This document shows, in pieces, positions 1 through 10,813 of a stretch of 64,000 bases of DNA. Source of the stretch: Diplosphaera chodatii (Eukaryota; Chlorophyta; Trebouxiophyceae; Prasiolales; Stichococcaceae). A program made the translations under genes and the position numbers. The notes below the pieces were generated by a model, which saw nothing but the letters and a program-made list of their open reading frames with translations, searched no databases and was not told where the DNA came from. Numbering within the stretch: position 1 is the stretch's first letter; each line of letters opens with the position of its first letter. The stretch is from the NCBI GenBank assembly GCA_032358165.1, contig JAALGY010000032.1, positions 3,162,001 to 3,226,000 on the forward strand. Reading direction: 5' to 3'.

Positions 1-344
1 GTGAACGCATGCACTAGCATCTGCCTTCGGTGGCTACCGACATGCGGCAGAAGTGGCATGCAAGAGCAGCAGCATGTGCAGGGTGAATGTGATGTGCACG
101 CTGACACGACTGTCAATCAATGGCCAGCACTCACGATGCTGAGGCAGCGGTGCAGCGCCTGCTCGCTTGTGGGCGCCAGCTCCACATGTGCAAAGCCACG
201 GCAGGCGCCAGGTGTGCCACTTGTGCACCCCGACTTGTTGCGGGCCAGCTCGCAGCTGGCAACCGTGCCAAACTGGGTGAAGCGATCCGCGATCATCTCA
301 GGTGTGGTGTCCTCCTGCAGGCCGCCGACGTACAGGCGCACCAT
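1..344 (-). CDS. RRM-domain RNA-binding protein, 5' exon (partial, runs off left edge)
   Basis: The first exon starts at the ATG at 344-342 and runs to a GTGAGT donor at 134. It encodes an RNA recognition motif almost from residue 1: RNP2 is RLYVGGL and RNP1 is CRGFAHVEL, with the usual ATPEMI-type helix (here TTPEMIADRFTQFG) between them. An extra loop of about nine residues (GCTSGTPGA) sits just before RNP1. An RRM at the very N terminus recalls the NOL8-type nucleolar RRM proteins, but the rest of the protein lies outside the window, so the family assignment is inference. The gene is divergent from the kinase gene at 1008. The frame is also open upstream of the chosen ATG (to an ATG at 467), but the domain begins at residue 2 of the shorter start. 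Confidence 0.7.
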
Positions 345-1007
345 ACTGACCGCCGGCTGCTGCTCATGCAAAGCACCCAACCCGGCCCCGGAGATGGCCA
401 AAGGTAACACAGCGCAGCACCACTTCTCACGGTCTCGCTGTTCCAAAGAGTATTGCGACAGAGCCAACAGAGTGTCAGATGCTCTGTGTGCAGCGCAGTG
501 TCAGGAGGCGGCGGTGTCTCCACGGTGTTACGAGGAATGAAGCCTAGACTGCAGCAACTCAACGCCTCTGGTACCAGCTACGGCAAAGCTGTGCACACTA
601 CAGCCTGCTTTCCGTTGGATGTGTAACAGCGACCATGCGACATCAAAGTCGCCGGTACGATCTGTTGTGCGAGACAATACCCTATTCCAAGCCACCTCTT
701 GCCCGGGATGTCTGAGCCCCGCGAGGTACCTGTCACCGGCGCTCAGCGTGCACTACTCAGGCAACTCAACAGCGGAGTGTGACATTCACGGCAGATCGAA
801 GTCAGGGACTGTCGTTGGCCCGACAACTTGACTTGCCATGGTACCACAGGTCTTGCTAGCTGGCAGCGCGCAGTCTGAAGAATCTCTGCCACTGTGACAT
901 ACTGTGCTGCTCCCATCAAGCTTCGTACACCTCTGATCCATCAGGAGGCGGCTGAAAAGTCCACAAACTCCAACAACGGCATGCCATCATTGCCCCCTGG
1001 TCCTTGA
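345..1007. other. Intergenic, shared upstream region of two divergent genes
   Basis: No convincing exon is seen here. It separates the divergent RRM and kinase genes and presumably holds both promoters and 5' leaders. No TATA box or other element could be assigned with confidence. Confidence 0.5.
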
Positions 1008-3500
1008 ATGGACCCCAGCCCTCGCGCCAGCTTGTCGCCTGGCTTGCAATTGGTGCTCATCACAGCAGCGGCAACTACTTTGGGCGTGGTCGCCGGTGGC
1101 GTCCTTGTATATCTGCAGCAGCGGCGGAAGCCCGACCCGCAGCACACTCCAGCCCACATCAGGAGCGACAGCTCTGGCCCTGTGCCGCTGTTCGACTCCG
1201 TGCAGGCAAGTCAACAACCGTGCAAGAGGATACGGTGCCACTACGAGGACGTACTTGCGGGGCAATGCTGGCACGCGCAGAAGACTATGGGTGGAACCAT
1301 TGGATGGCGTTGCTGCTGCAGGGATGGCTGCAGACACAGGCCTCAGGTGGATCACCGGGCGCCAGTCAGCTGGTCGCCACCCAGCGCTCTGGGCGGTCGG
1401 CCACTCTGTCTGGCCCGCCGCCGTCGGTGCCAGAGGTGGACGAGTCACAGTTTGATGGTGCGCACTCTGCCATGGCCGATTAATAGGAGTCACCTCACCA
1501 AATCACACAGTCAGTCACTGTCATGCGTCGCCTGGTGCCTCCAGGTGGTGCCTCCAGGTGCTGTGCTGGCATACAGAAGCACAAGCAAAAGCCGCCTCTG
1601 GTCATGCTTCACAGCTCGATGCCACACATGTGCAGAAGCGCAGAATGAACATGCGCAGGTGATGGCGACGGCCGCAGCGCTGGCACACGCTCAACCAGCA
1701 GGGCATTCGACAAGCGGGACCTGCCGCTGTCGGACTGGGAGATCCATGAGTCGGAGGTGGAGATCTGCAAGCGGGATGATGGCAGCCTGTGGCATCTTGG
1801 TGGCGGCAGTTTTGGGCAGGTCTTCAAGGCCATTCGCAATGGAGTCCAGCCCGTGGCAGGTGCAGAACGTCCAGTCCGTTTCCCACCAGCACGTCAGTGG
1901 ACGGTGCAGTTCGCCGAAGGACACCTGCGCGCATGGTTAGCGCTGGTAGAGCGTGCGAATAACCAGGGTGCAAACCTGCTCACTGCAGTCAAAGTATTTC
2001 CGGCAAATGCCACGGACGTCCAGATGGCGGACTTTCAGAAGGAGGTCGTGATCCTGAAGAGCTGCCGCGACCGCAATATCGTGCAGTTTCTGGGCGCCTG
2101 CATCACAGACACACAAACGTGTCTCATCACAGAGTGAGTCTGCAGCCTTGGGAGGGCTTGGTGTGCACATGGTCACTGCATGCTCTGGCGTCAGCACACA
2201 CATATTCCACGCCACAACTAAGGGTCCACTGTGCTGCCGCAGGTTCATGGAAGGTGACCTGCAAGCCACAGGAGGACGTCCCGGCCTGCTGCTCTGCGAT
2301 CGCATGCTACATGGCGATGTGCATGGAATCTAGTTGTGCAATGCTCAATGCACTCTGCATACCAACTGCAGGCGGCGACCTGTTCAATGCGCTCCACCGT
2401 GGGCACAAGGGCAACCTGACGTGGCACAAGCGCAGCAGCAACCCCGCGGACCCGCTGCCGGCGCAGCCCGTGCAGGGCCTCGGCAAGCGCATCGCGCTGG
2501 ACATCGCGCGTGGCCTGCACTTCCTCCACACCCACCGCATCGTGAGCATCGTGCGGTGCTCGAGGGTATCCATCAGGCTGCATGCTTGGTGCATGACAAC
2601 AAGCTGAGTATGTTTTGCATTCTTGATGCTGAGCGCTCTTGTGGTGCTCATGACACACAGCGGCGCCCTGCCGGCCAGCATGCTTGGGGTAGCAATGGGG
2701 ATCAGAGGGACGCGGACTGCGAACAGGGAATGCTGTGCTGTTGCGCAGGTGCACATGGATGTGAAGTCGCCCAACGTGCTGCTGGGTCGCAACAGCGCCG
2801 CCAAGCTGGCGGACGTGGGCCTGGCCAAGTTCCTGCACAAAGACTACCTGTCTGTGGCCAAGAGCGTCGGCACCTTCGCCTGGTCGGTGAGTGTACTGTT
2901 AAGGGTTAAGGGTTTAGGGTTTAGGAGGACAGGCAAGATGGGCTGGCGACGCAGGTGCACCTCTTGTACACCTCACCAAAAGCCGGAGCTGAGGACCATG
3001 CTTGCTGCGTCCCGATGCAGGCGCCAGAGGTGCTCATGGGCAGCCGCTGCTCGGAGAAGGTCGACATCTTCTCGCTGGGCGTGGTGCTCTGGGAGCTGGT
3101 CACAGGCAAGCACGCCCGAGGTGTCATGGGATGTGCCTGCCCAAGCTTGCGACACGCAGCTCTGTGCCTGTCAACTGAGCTGTCCCTTCCTCGTGCAGGC
3201 GAGAGCCCGGCGCGGGGCCGCCTGCGACCTGTGAAGTGCGCTTCAGTCCCCTCGACTTCAGGAAGCTTTACTGCAAAGTGCGGCTACAGGGAATACACGT
3301 AGATCAGCCGACATCAATCTTGGGTTCGCATCTGCACACTCCGCAGGGTGCCCCAGGAGTGCAGCGAGGCGGTGGCGGACCTCATAGCGGCGTGCATGGA
3401 AGCAGATCCCGGAGACCGGCCATCGGCCAAGGATGTGGTGGAGATGCTGTCGCAGCAGGTCGAGCGGCCGGTGGCTGGGCCCCGCCGCAGCACCCGCAAG
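1008..3500 (+). CDS. Membrane-anchored TKL-type protein kinase
   Basis: Exon 1 (ATG 1008) encodes a short N terminus, one hydrophobic segment (about residues 13-32, LVLITAAATTLGVVAGGVLV) and a basic stop-transfer stretch (QQRRK), so a single-pass membrane anchor is likely. The kinase domain then builds up over at least seven exons: glycine loop LGGGSFGQVF (about 1797-1826), lysine in TAVKVF (about 1983), hinge CLITE-FMEG-GDLF, catalytic loop VHMDVKSPNVLL (2749-), DVG in place of DFG, then APEVLMGSRCSEKVDIFSLGVVLWELVTG (split here: APEVLMG, DIFSLG, ELVTG) and the C-lobe to DRPSAKDVV. The HRD Arg is Met and the DFG Phe is Val; both variants occur in plant and algal TKL kinases, and the catalytic Asp and metal Asp are kept. 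Phase-consistent splicing needs an 11-base exon (2243-2253) and two GC-AG introns. The gene may continue into the exons at 3703-5626. Confidence 0.8.
2243..2253 (+). other. 11-nucleotide microexon of the kinase gene
   Basis: The exon GTTCATGGAAG lies between a CCGCAG acceptor and a GTGACC donor. The exon before ends in GA at 2133 (donor GTGAGT) and the exon after starts GCGGCGACC at 2372. Joined, they give the kinase hinge LITE-FMEG-GDLFNAL without a gap, which fits the family consensus. Confidence 0.75.
2899..2925 (+). repeat. Interstitial telomere-type repeat in a kinase intron
   Basis: Four tandem heptamers, two TTAAGGG and then TTTAGGG and a final TTTAGG, lie in the intron that begins at 2887. 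TTTAGGG is the plant and Chlorella-type telomere repeat, with TTAAGGG a one-base variant. This is consistent with old double-strand-break repair or telomerase insertion. Confidence 0.85.
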
Positions 3501-3702
3501 GAGGTGTGCGCTGCAACTCTTGGGCAACGCCACATCACGTCATCCGCAGCGCAACATACGCAGAACGAGCAACACAAAAGCACAGACTGGGATGACGGTT
3601 TCATGCTTCAGCACAGCTGCTATGCATCTGCACTGGCTTGTGCCGCCCATCGTACTGTCGGAATTTACAGAAGGGCGACCCGCGTGCAACCTGTCATCGG
3701 CA

Positions 3703-5626
3703 GGAGACGGGCGTTACCAGCGGCCGCGTGCTGGACGACCTGATCCGCCACGCGCAGGTCCTGGGCATGCAGAACTTCACGCGCTCCGATGCGCTGGCGA
3801 CTGCCGAATACCGCAACGACTTTAGTCAGTACAAGTACGAGTCTGGTGCAGCTGCATCCGCAGGACTAGCCTCCTGCTTGGCGCTGCTGGCTGCCTGCTA
3901 CCTACAGGACCCGTTGTATTCCTTTCGTCCATGCTGCTGCTACACCCCAAACATGCCCAGACACTGCCTGTGGGACCTGCACCACGTGTTGTCGGCAGGC
4001 GGTATCTGGCAGAGCTGCGGGCAGTGTTTCCAGAGACAATGGAGCCGCCCGCCAAGGGCACGCCCGAGTACGATCGTGTGGAGGAGCTGGTCAGCAGCTT
4101 TCGCCAGCTGCTCAGCATCTTCTTGGCAGCCGCCACCGACACGGCCAGGCATGTCCTTGCAGCTTTGTTTGCTCTGCCACCTGCATGCCAGTGCTGGCTC
4201 CGCTGCTGAAGAGCACACATCTGCGGGAACTGACATGAGGACCAGTTCGAAAACGCCTGTCTCTCATTGACTGTACTGCTTGGCACGCATCTGTGACCAC
4301 CAGTGGCCCTGCAGATCTGACACGCCGTGTTACTCATGTGTGCTGACGACGTTCTGCAGAGAAATTCGGAACGTGGATTTACAAAAGGGTGGGCGAGCTA
4401 AGGACGCCGCAAGCAACAAGGCTGATGCTGCTGCAGACCCGGAAGCCAGCACCATCGTGAGCATGGCAGCGCACCTGAACAGCTCTTTGCATACGACAGC
4501 ACGGCATCCTGGTCGCATTCAGCTGATCCACCATGCTGGATTTGATGCAGTTTCACACGAGAACACAGCAGAGCGTGTAGTCAGCGCCTGATGGTGATTT
4601 GCACGCTACAGGGTAAGCGGCAGGAGGTCGTAGACTGGCTCCCGACACTTCAAGCCATGCGCCTCACGCCAATGCAAGCCGCTGCCATCGTGGATGCCCG
4701 CTCGCAGGTCACCGTCAAGCTCGATGAGTGAGCTTGCCAGCCACTCTGCAGGCACTGCTGCGTGCCTGTGCTCCCGTCCGGGCGCCTGCTGGCTGCAAAC
4801 ACCGAGAAGTCTGCTGTGCTGCTTTCTGAGTGCGCAACAGGCCCATCTGCATGTGTGCTCATCTTTCCAAAGGCTTCAAGCTGCCAATAAGTGTGAGTCG
4901 GGTTCCTTCTGCAGGCTGAACAAGCATCGGAAGGAGATCATCACGATGCTGCAGACACTCACGATGGAGGGCGATAACGGCTATGGTTCTGCAGTCGACA
5001 AGACGGACGAGCTGAGGCGCAACATGCACCAAGAGGCACAGCCACCTTTCCCCCTACTTGTTGGGTCTGACATTTCAACATTTGGGTTTGCATACCAAGT
5101 CTTGCTGCTGTGCTGTGACAGGCCCGGCGCTGCTGTCACCTGGCCTGCAGTGCTGTTGCACCATGCAAGCTGAACAACAGTGCATGAATGGTGCAACTTG
5201 TTCATGAGGTGCCATGTGTACGCCATGCATGTTGCAGGGCATCATCTTGCATGAGTACCACTACTGGTTCTTTGCTGTGGCGCTCAAGCCGGAGCAGGAA
5301 GCGGCTGCTGAGCTCACTGCCTGGCCCTTCTTCCCGGTGTGCCACTGTTTGAGTGCAATGATGCACTGCGGTATGTCGACCTGCCCATGCCCGACTGGTC
5401 GACCTTCAAGCACACCCTGCGCCACTCCGCATTATGTTCTGCGTCAGTGACAGCTGACTGCAGATGCATGCTGTTGGTGTTGTACCCTGAGGCAGTACTC
5501 TGCTCCCTGCAGGATGCTGTAGCGTTGAGCGACCTGATTGTGAAAGAGGCAGTGCATGCAATGGCCAATGCGACGGTCAGCACGGAGCCGGCAGCACAAG
5601 GTTCTAACGAGTCGGGTGGCTTGTGA
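3703..5626 (+). CDS. Unrecognised helical protein exons, possibly the C-terminal part of the kinase gene
   Basis: A series of exons with coding character follows the kinase: about 3703-3832 (contains RVLDDLIRHAQVLGMQNFTR), 4004-4140 (RYLAELRAVFPETMEPPAKG, joined through a GTACGA donor), about 4359-4457 (FGTWIYKRVGELRTPQATR), about 4629-4728 (DWLPTLQAMRLTPMQAAAIV), 4917-5038 (LNKHRKEIITMLQTLTMEG), about 5238-5335 and a last exon ending at the TGA at 5624-5626. The peptides are rich in amphipathic helix and have no motif I can name. The first exon can be joined in phase 0 to the kinase exon ending at 3500, so this may be one long gene or a second gene. A TGTAA at 5645-5649 could be the poly(A) signal, as is usual in chlorophytes. 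Confidence 0.5.
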
Positions 5627-6053
5627 TACGACTTGCAAGGACACTGTAAATGGCTTCAAAAGTAAGGGTGGGGAAAATATGGTGTGGGAGAGTTGGCAAA
5701 CATGAGGCAAATCTGCCCGACATGTTGCTACACTCGCCCAGTGCACTCTTTGTTTGCATTGCTTCAGATAAATATGCCACAGATAGTGCACCCACTTGCT
5801 GATGGCTGCAGTCCCAGCCTGCACGCACCTTGTTTGCATCATGCAATCTCTCTGTTGTCTGATATAACTGCAAGTGTGCTTGTGTAAAATCACGTATTGC
5901 AGCAACATGAGTCCTACGCACACCACACGCCTTGATGCATCGAAAACCACACGCCAAACCTGTTTTTGCATCATCTGATGCCAGTCACGTATGGTAGTGC
6001 TGGCCACGGCAGTGATGATGCAAGCTGCCAAAATTAACTCCTGCTGCAGCACA
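5627..6053. other. Convergent 3' intergenic region
   Basis: This lies between two genes that end tail to tail. TGTAA motifs at 5645 and 5883 on the + strand are candidate poly(A) signals. Nothing else is seen. Confidence 0.45.
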
Positions 6054-8109
6054 TCACTTCGGTAGCTTCTCCTTCTCTTCAGCTGGCGCCGCCGTGGTCA
6101 GGAGCGCTGTGGGCGGCAGGTAGTACAGCATCAGGCTGATGCTTGCCGTCGTGATGCCGAGGCCCAGCTGCAGCGTGGGCGCTAGGTCAAAGAGCAGCAC
6201 AGACGCCACCATCGTCACCAGCATCGCCATTGACGTCGCATACACCTGCGCACCAGAACAGCTGGGACATGGATACTCACGCGACTCAGGGCGTCATGAT
6301 TACTCACAACACAATTGACCCCGCGCTGCATATTCTGCTTCAGCACCGGGAGCGTCAAAATGCATGCAGAGGGTAACAACCTTCGCAGCAGCATCCAGGT
6401 GCCTCACTACACTGACGTCCCAAGTTAGTGTAGCTTGTTGGCACTACTATGTAAACAGTGCAGCGGGTCAGCAGGCACCCCTGAATGGGAGCCCACCTTC
6501 ATGATGGAGTCTGCAAACTTCATGACCCAGCTGACCAGCAGGCCAGTGAAGCCCAGGTTGGCGACCACCAGCCAGGTGACAAGGCTGTACCCGGCTGTCA
6601 GGTGCGTCAGCCCGCCGCCGCTGGAGAGGGCGCCCGACACTGTGCTTGCATGCAGCTGGGTCCACATACAGTCGATACTTTGATTCCATCACCGGGTGCG
6701 GCTTGCATATGCATAGCAACACTGTTATGACGCACTAGCCCTCACAGCCCACACCTGCCAGCCCCAGGCCATTGAAGATGACGCCAAAGCCGTACAGCTG
6801 AATGTTCTGCACATGCAACGGACCAACGTGTGATGCTCCGAGCCCACAAATCAGCCCTGCGTAAGTGAGCGAACTGAGCAAGTACAAGGGCGTGATGACC
6901 GCTCTGGTCACGCTGTAAGTGCATGTCACCTGCCAGTAGAGCGAGTCATTATTCCGCTTCATGACCCACTCGGTGTAGACTGCTGCCAGCGCTGACAGCA
7001 CCGCACTCAAGAGCCCAAATAGGTAGCCCTGAACTGGGAAGATCACCGTCAGTGCTGTGCTGCACAAATATGACCTGGTGTTTTCCACATTGGTGCAGGT
7101 TAGCCCAGCCGCCTTACCTCGATCGGTGCGGCAAAAACACTGTCGCTGCCTGAGCCACTGCTGGTTCTCAGCTGCACACCCCAACCACAGCACTGTCTGA
7201 CCCTTAAGTGTTGCAGCCATAGGGCGCAATCAAACAAGGCGCTTAAACCAACTGTAAGACATAGCAGCTGGTCATATCTTGCATGTTACCTGACTGGTGG
7301 TCGCACCAACCATGAGCAACACGAGCGAAATCCATTGCAGCAGTGACAGTCGCCGCTGCAGCAGTAACCGGAACAACACTCCAGTCGTCACAATCTTTAG
7401 GTTGCCCAAAATTTGATATGTCGCCGGGTCTACATACTTCAGCGTCCAGAACTGCAGCAATGTGTGAGCACCCAATGCGTCAGCACAGAAACCAGCAATA
7501 CAGATAGCATGCTTCAGCAGTGCCATCCTGTCTTCCGGCAACAATGTGTACAGTCAAGTCACGGAATGCAATTTCTTGCCCTACTTGCCTGCACATTGTT
7601 GTGCAACCAGTAAATGATGGAGGGAATGGGGAACAGAAGGATACTCTGCCACGTCCGTGTCATCCTGGCTGCCTGCGTTCATGGAGTGTAGGCGCTGATT
7701 AACATAATACAAGTGGTAACGTTGATACGCAGCCGTGATCATGGTATGACAAGCTCTCTGCATGACGCATCATCAGGCTGTGACCTCTGGGTTGCTGCGC
7801 TGCTGGCTGCGCAGCAGGTACATACTGACGGTGAGCTTGAGAGCCTCTGCCAAGAATGGGACCGTCGCTGAATTGTATGCATAGCTGCCGTCCTTGGACT
7901 TTGACGCCGTCGTCAGCAGGCCTAGTGAGCTGGTCAACAAAGTCAGTCCGCCTGCATGGAACGCATTCAGTTAGGTGATTGCCTAACGGTTATCCACACG
8001 CCTTAAACCATGATTTCATGCATGCTCAAACTCAAGTCATGTTCAAGTACTTTGTAGCACCTGCTGCAACAAATGACTTGGTTGTGAGCACCGGGGCGGC
8101 CGACGCCAT
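6054..8109 (-). CDS. Nucleotide-sugar transporter, CMP-sialic acid transporter-like (SLC35A type)
   Basis: This is a multi-pass Golgi or ER membrane antiporter that imports sugar nucleotides in exchange for the nucleoside monophosphate. Eight or nine exons assemble in phase: 8109-8061, 7951-7785 (SLGLLTTASKSKDGSYAYNS, ATVPFLAEALKLTVS), 7672-7589 (PIPSIIYWLHNNVQ), about 7451-7290 (FWTLKYVDPATYQILGNLKI), 7171-7118, 7028-6930 (GLLSAVLSALAAVYTEWVMK, RNNDSLYWQ), 6806-6755, 6639-6497 and 6245-6054. The hydrophobic segments and the signature runs NNVQF, LKYVDPATYQILGNLK and VYTEWVMKRNNDSLYWQ are diagnostic of the family. The substrate cannot be told from sequence; plant and algal members also carry UDP sugars. 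The intron after NNVQ has a GC donor (CAG/GCAAGT). The C terminus ends in a charged tail EEKEKLPK. Confidence 0.88.
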
Positions 8110-8592
8110 GGCTCGCTGATGCCGCTGTGCAGCAGCCTCTCACATGCTGCCGTCCCCAGCAGTTGGATTTCCGCTGAAAGAGAACCAGAATCAAGGTGCT
8201 TTGTCGACCGTGATGATCGTTGATCGCTGCGTTGCGCTGGTCCTGTCAATGGATGCGATCTGACTGCAATTTGACTCTCAAATTCAATTGAGTTCGTGAG
8301 GTGCATACAGCCACTCACAAGCTATGCAATGCGCTACGAGGTTCATGCTCAGACAAAGTTACATGCATGCTATGAGTCAATGAGTGTGCAAGCTCAATGC
8401 TGCCGGCGACGGCAGCTGGATGCACGGTGCACAGCACGCCCAGCATGAGGTTGCAGATGCACATCAGCATGCTTGCAAATACTATGCCTGTTGATTGCCC
8501 TCTACGTAATCCTGTTGTAGCTCTCTCTGACGCTCCTGGCGTCCTTTGAGACTGCCCAATACACTGCGAACCTGTTGTGGGCGGTGGCCATC
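8110..8592. other. Divergent intergenic region (transporter / XRCC4)
   Basis: The two genes are transcribed away from each other across this 483-base stretch. No exon or clear core promoter motif is seen. Confidence 0.45.
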
Positions 8593-10813
8593 ATGGCACA
8601 TCGCGGCAGTTGTACAGCAGCGCAGCATGACGAGCACACCAGCTGCGTTCGAATCGCGGATGGTGAGACGGGCAAACCATTCTATGTGTCAGCTGTATTC
8701 CGTGCCGACGCAGACGGCGAGGAGTGCTTCGACCTGCGAATCACGGACCTGAAGCATGCTTGGGCCGCTGTAGGTGCGGTTTGCCGCTAGCGTCAGAACT
8801 CGTGCTATTCTTACAGTTGGATATGACTAGAAGCTTGATTGTGCATGTCTTGACCCCACACCTGCTGTGCTCCGAGCAGCGCCAGTCTGGTGAGCTTCAA
8901 ACAGAAGTCAAGCCATGTCGCACGTCGCTGCCGAGTGAGACGGCCACCATGCGATGGGCAGAGTGCCTGTAGGATGATCACGTTATCTTGTCACAGCAAC
9001 TAGCTCCCTACAGGGTTGAGGCGGCCGGCGTCAAGCATGTACCGGGCTGAGTGGTTGGAAGTGGCGCGTGAGGCGCTCACAGGTGTGCCGGATGCCACAC
9101 TGCGGACCTCCAAGGGCTCCTACCGGTGGGCCATCACAGAGCAGGGCGGCAGCATGAAGGTGGGCCAACATGCTGGTGAGATTGAGGGTACCCAAAATCC
9201 GATCCTTTCAGGCCTGCATCGTGCATGTGGCTGTCAGGACACTGCTCATCATGGCTACGGTCAATGCAGCTTGGGTGGATGTTTGACATGTGGCGGAAAG
9301 ACAAGGAGGGCCGCGACAAGCTGCAGACACTCAAGGGCCACTTGGAGGTGCCAGCGGCAGATGACACGGCTGCCGTCATCGAGAGCCTCGTCAGCCAGCT
9401 GGTTGTCAATGCGCAGACCTACAAGGTGCATGGCTCTCAGTTGGATTGCGAGCTAGAGTACGACTGCCAGAAGCTGCACCGCCATGGGGGTACTATTTTG
9501 CTTACAAGACAGAGGCAGCCAGCGGTTTGAGCAACTTGCGCAGGACGCATACCTGCAATTGAGGGAGCAGGCTGAGGGGTTCCAGCAGGAGACACAAAAG
9601 GCGCAGGTCAGCGTGGCTGCCTGTCTTGGGCAAGTGTTTGACGTGTTGCAGCGCTTTCTGTGATTAGATCCAGACACAACTTCACTGGTTGCTTGCTGTG
9701 CTTGTGAGATAGGAGCTGCTGAAGAAGGTGGCAGATGAGCGGGAACAGAGGGACCAGCAGCTGTTCATCAAGGTATTTTCCTCAAGCCACAGCAGATCTA
9801 GTGTTTCAGACTGATGCTTGCCTTGACATCACCAGATATCATCATGCTGTTGCTGCAGTTTGCTGCGGTCCTCAACGAGAGCAAAAAGAAGTGTAGAGAA
9901 TGGCAGGCGAAGGCGCAGCAGGCCGAGGAGCGACTGGAGAATGTGAGGCGCCGCTTGCCCTGATAACCTCTGCAGCCTCCTGCTGCCCTGCAGCACCTGC
10001 GAGATGCACCGTTTGCACATTTCTGGCATGCAGCGGAGGCTGGCGCGGTATCAGCCCAGCGATGGCCATTGTAGCCAAGTGGAACGTGCCTGTGCAGGGG
10101 GATGCCACAGAGAATGAGAGCACACCTACGCCACCGACTGAGCGCAGCTCGGATGACGAGGGTGCTGGCATCGCAGATGATGCTGTTTCCCAGCCGGCAG
10201 GCAAGCGGTCGATAGGCAGGACACGCCCACCTTATGGCGAGCATCTATGGCCACTGCACTGGCCTGAATGCTGAGGCGCATGGCAGGGCATCCTTGAGGT
10301 TCAGGGGTGTTTAGCAAGTGCTGTGGGGTATGCAGCATCCGGCAAAGACGTGCAGATGAAGGATGCAGACGAGGACACCCTGTCCACACCCGCAGCAGAC
10401 GCGGAGATTGCGGAGGCGATAGAGCCAACCACAGCAGACCCAGGTGCAGGATGCAGGCGCCATTCGTGAGGACGACCCTGACCTTCAAGCTGCTTCTCAT
10501 CACACATTCATCTCAACGCAGGCATTCCGCACCTTCTGACCAATATATCAGCTGCTCCTCTGAGGAATATGTAGTATCGTAGCTGAGTACATAGTATCGT
10601 AGCTGAAAGTCCCTGTGCTATGATGCTGCTCATTTCGTATTGCCAGTCTAATGCTGTCCTAATACGTGCGAATCTAATGCTGTCCTGCTATGTGCAGTGC
10701 CGGAGGTGGTAGCACCAAGGAGGCGCGCCGCTGCCAAGAAAAGGCGAGCCCCCTTGCCCAAGCTGCGGCCAGAAGACACCCTGGGACAAACTGATCTCGC
10801 AAGCCAGCAATAG
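8593..10813 (+). CDS. XRCC4: XRCC4-like DNA double-strand-break repair protein
   Basis: XRCC4 forms a filament scaffold for DNA ligase IV in non-homologous end joining in the nucleus. The predicted N-terminal head is built from exons at 8593- (CVRIADGETGKPFYVSAVF, FDLRITDLKHAWAA), about 9012-9160 (AEWLEVAREALTG, SYRWAITEQGG) and about 9260-9430 (LQLGWMFDMWRKD, AAVIESLVSQLV). The order head, AW motif, basic strand, then a long coiled-coil stalk matches XRCC4. The stalk follows in short exons: EQLAQDAYLQLREQAEGFQQ, ELLKKVADEREQRDQQLF and FAAVLNESKKKCREWQAKAQ; the last is the most conserved plant and animal XRCC4 segment (F-VLN-KK). The tail is acidic then basic (APRRRAAAKKRRAPLPKLRP) and ends at TAG 10811-10813; a nuclear signal is likely there. 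An in-frame ATG also exists at 8575. Exon ends in the stalk are approximate. Confidence 0.8.

Noticed and set aside
8640..8665. tRNA-like GTTCGAATC motif
   Set aside because: It lies inside the XRCC4 coding exon and no cloverleaf could be folded around it. Other TTCGA hits (17561, 29835) also lacked acceptor stems.
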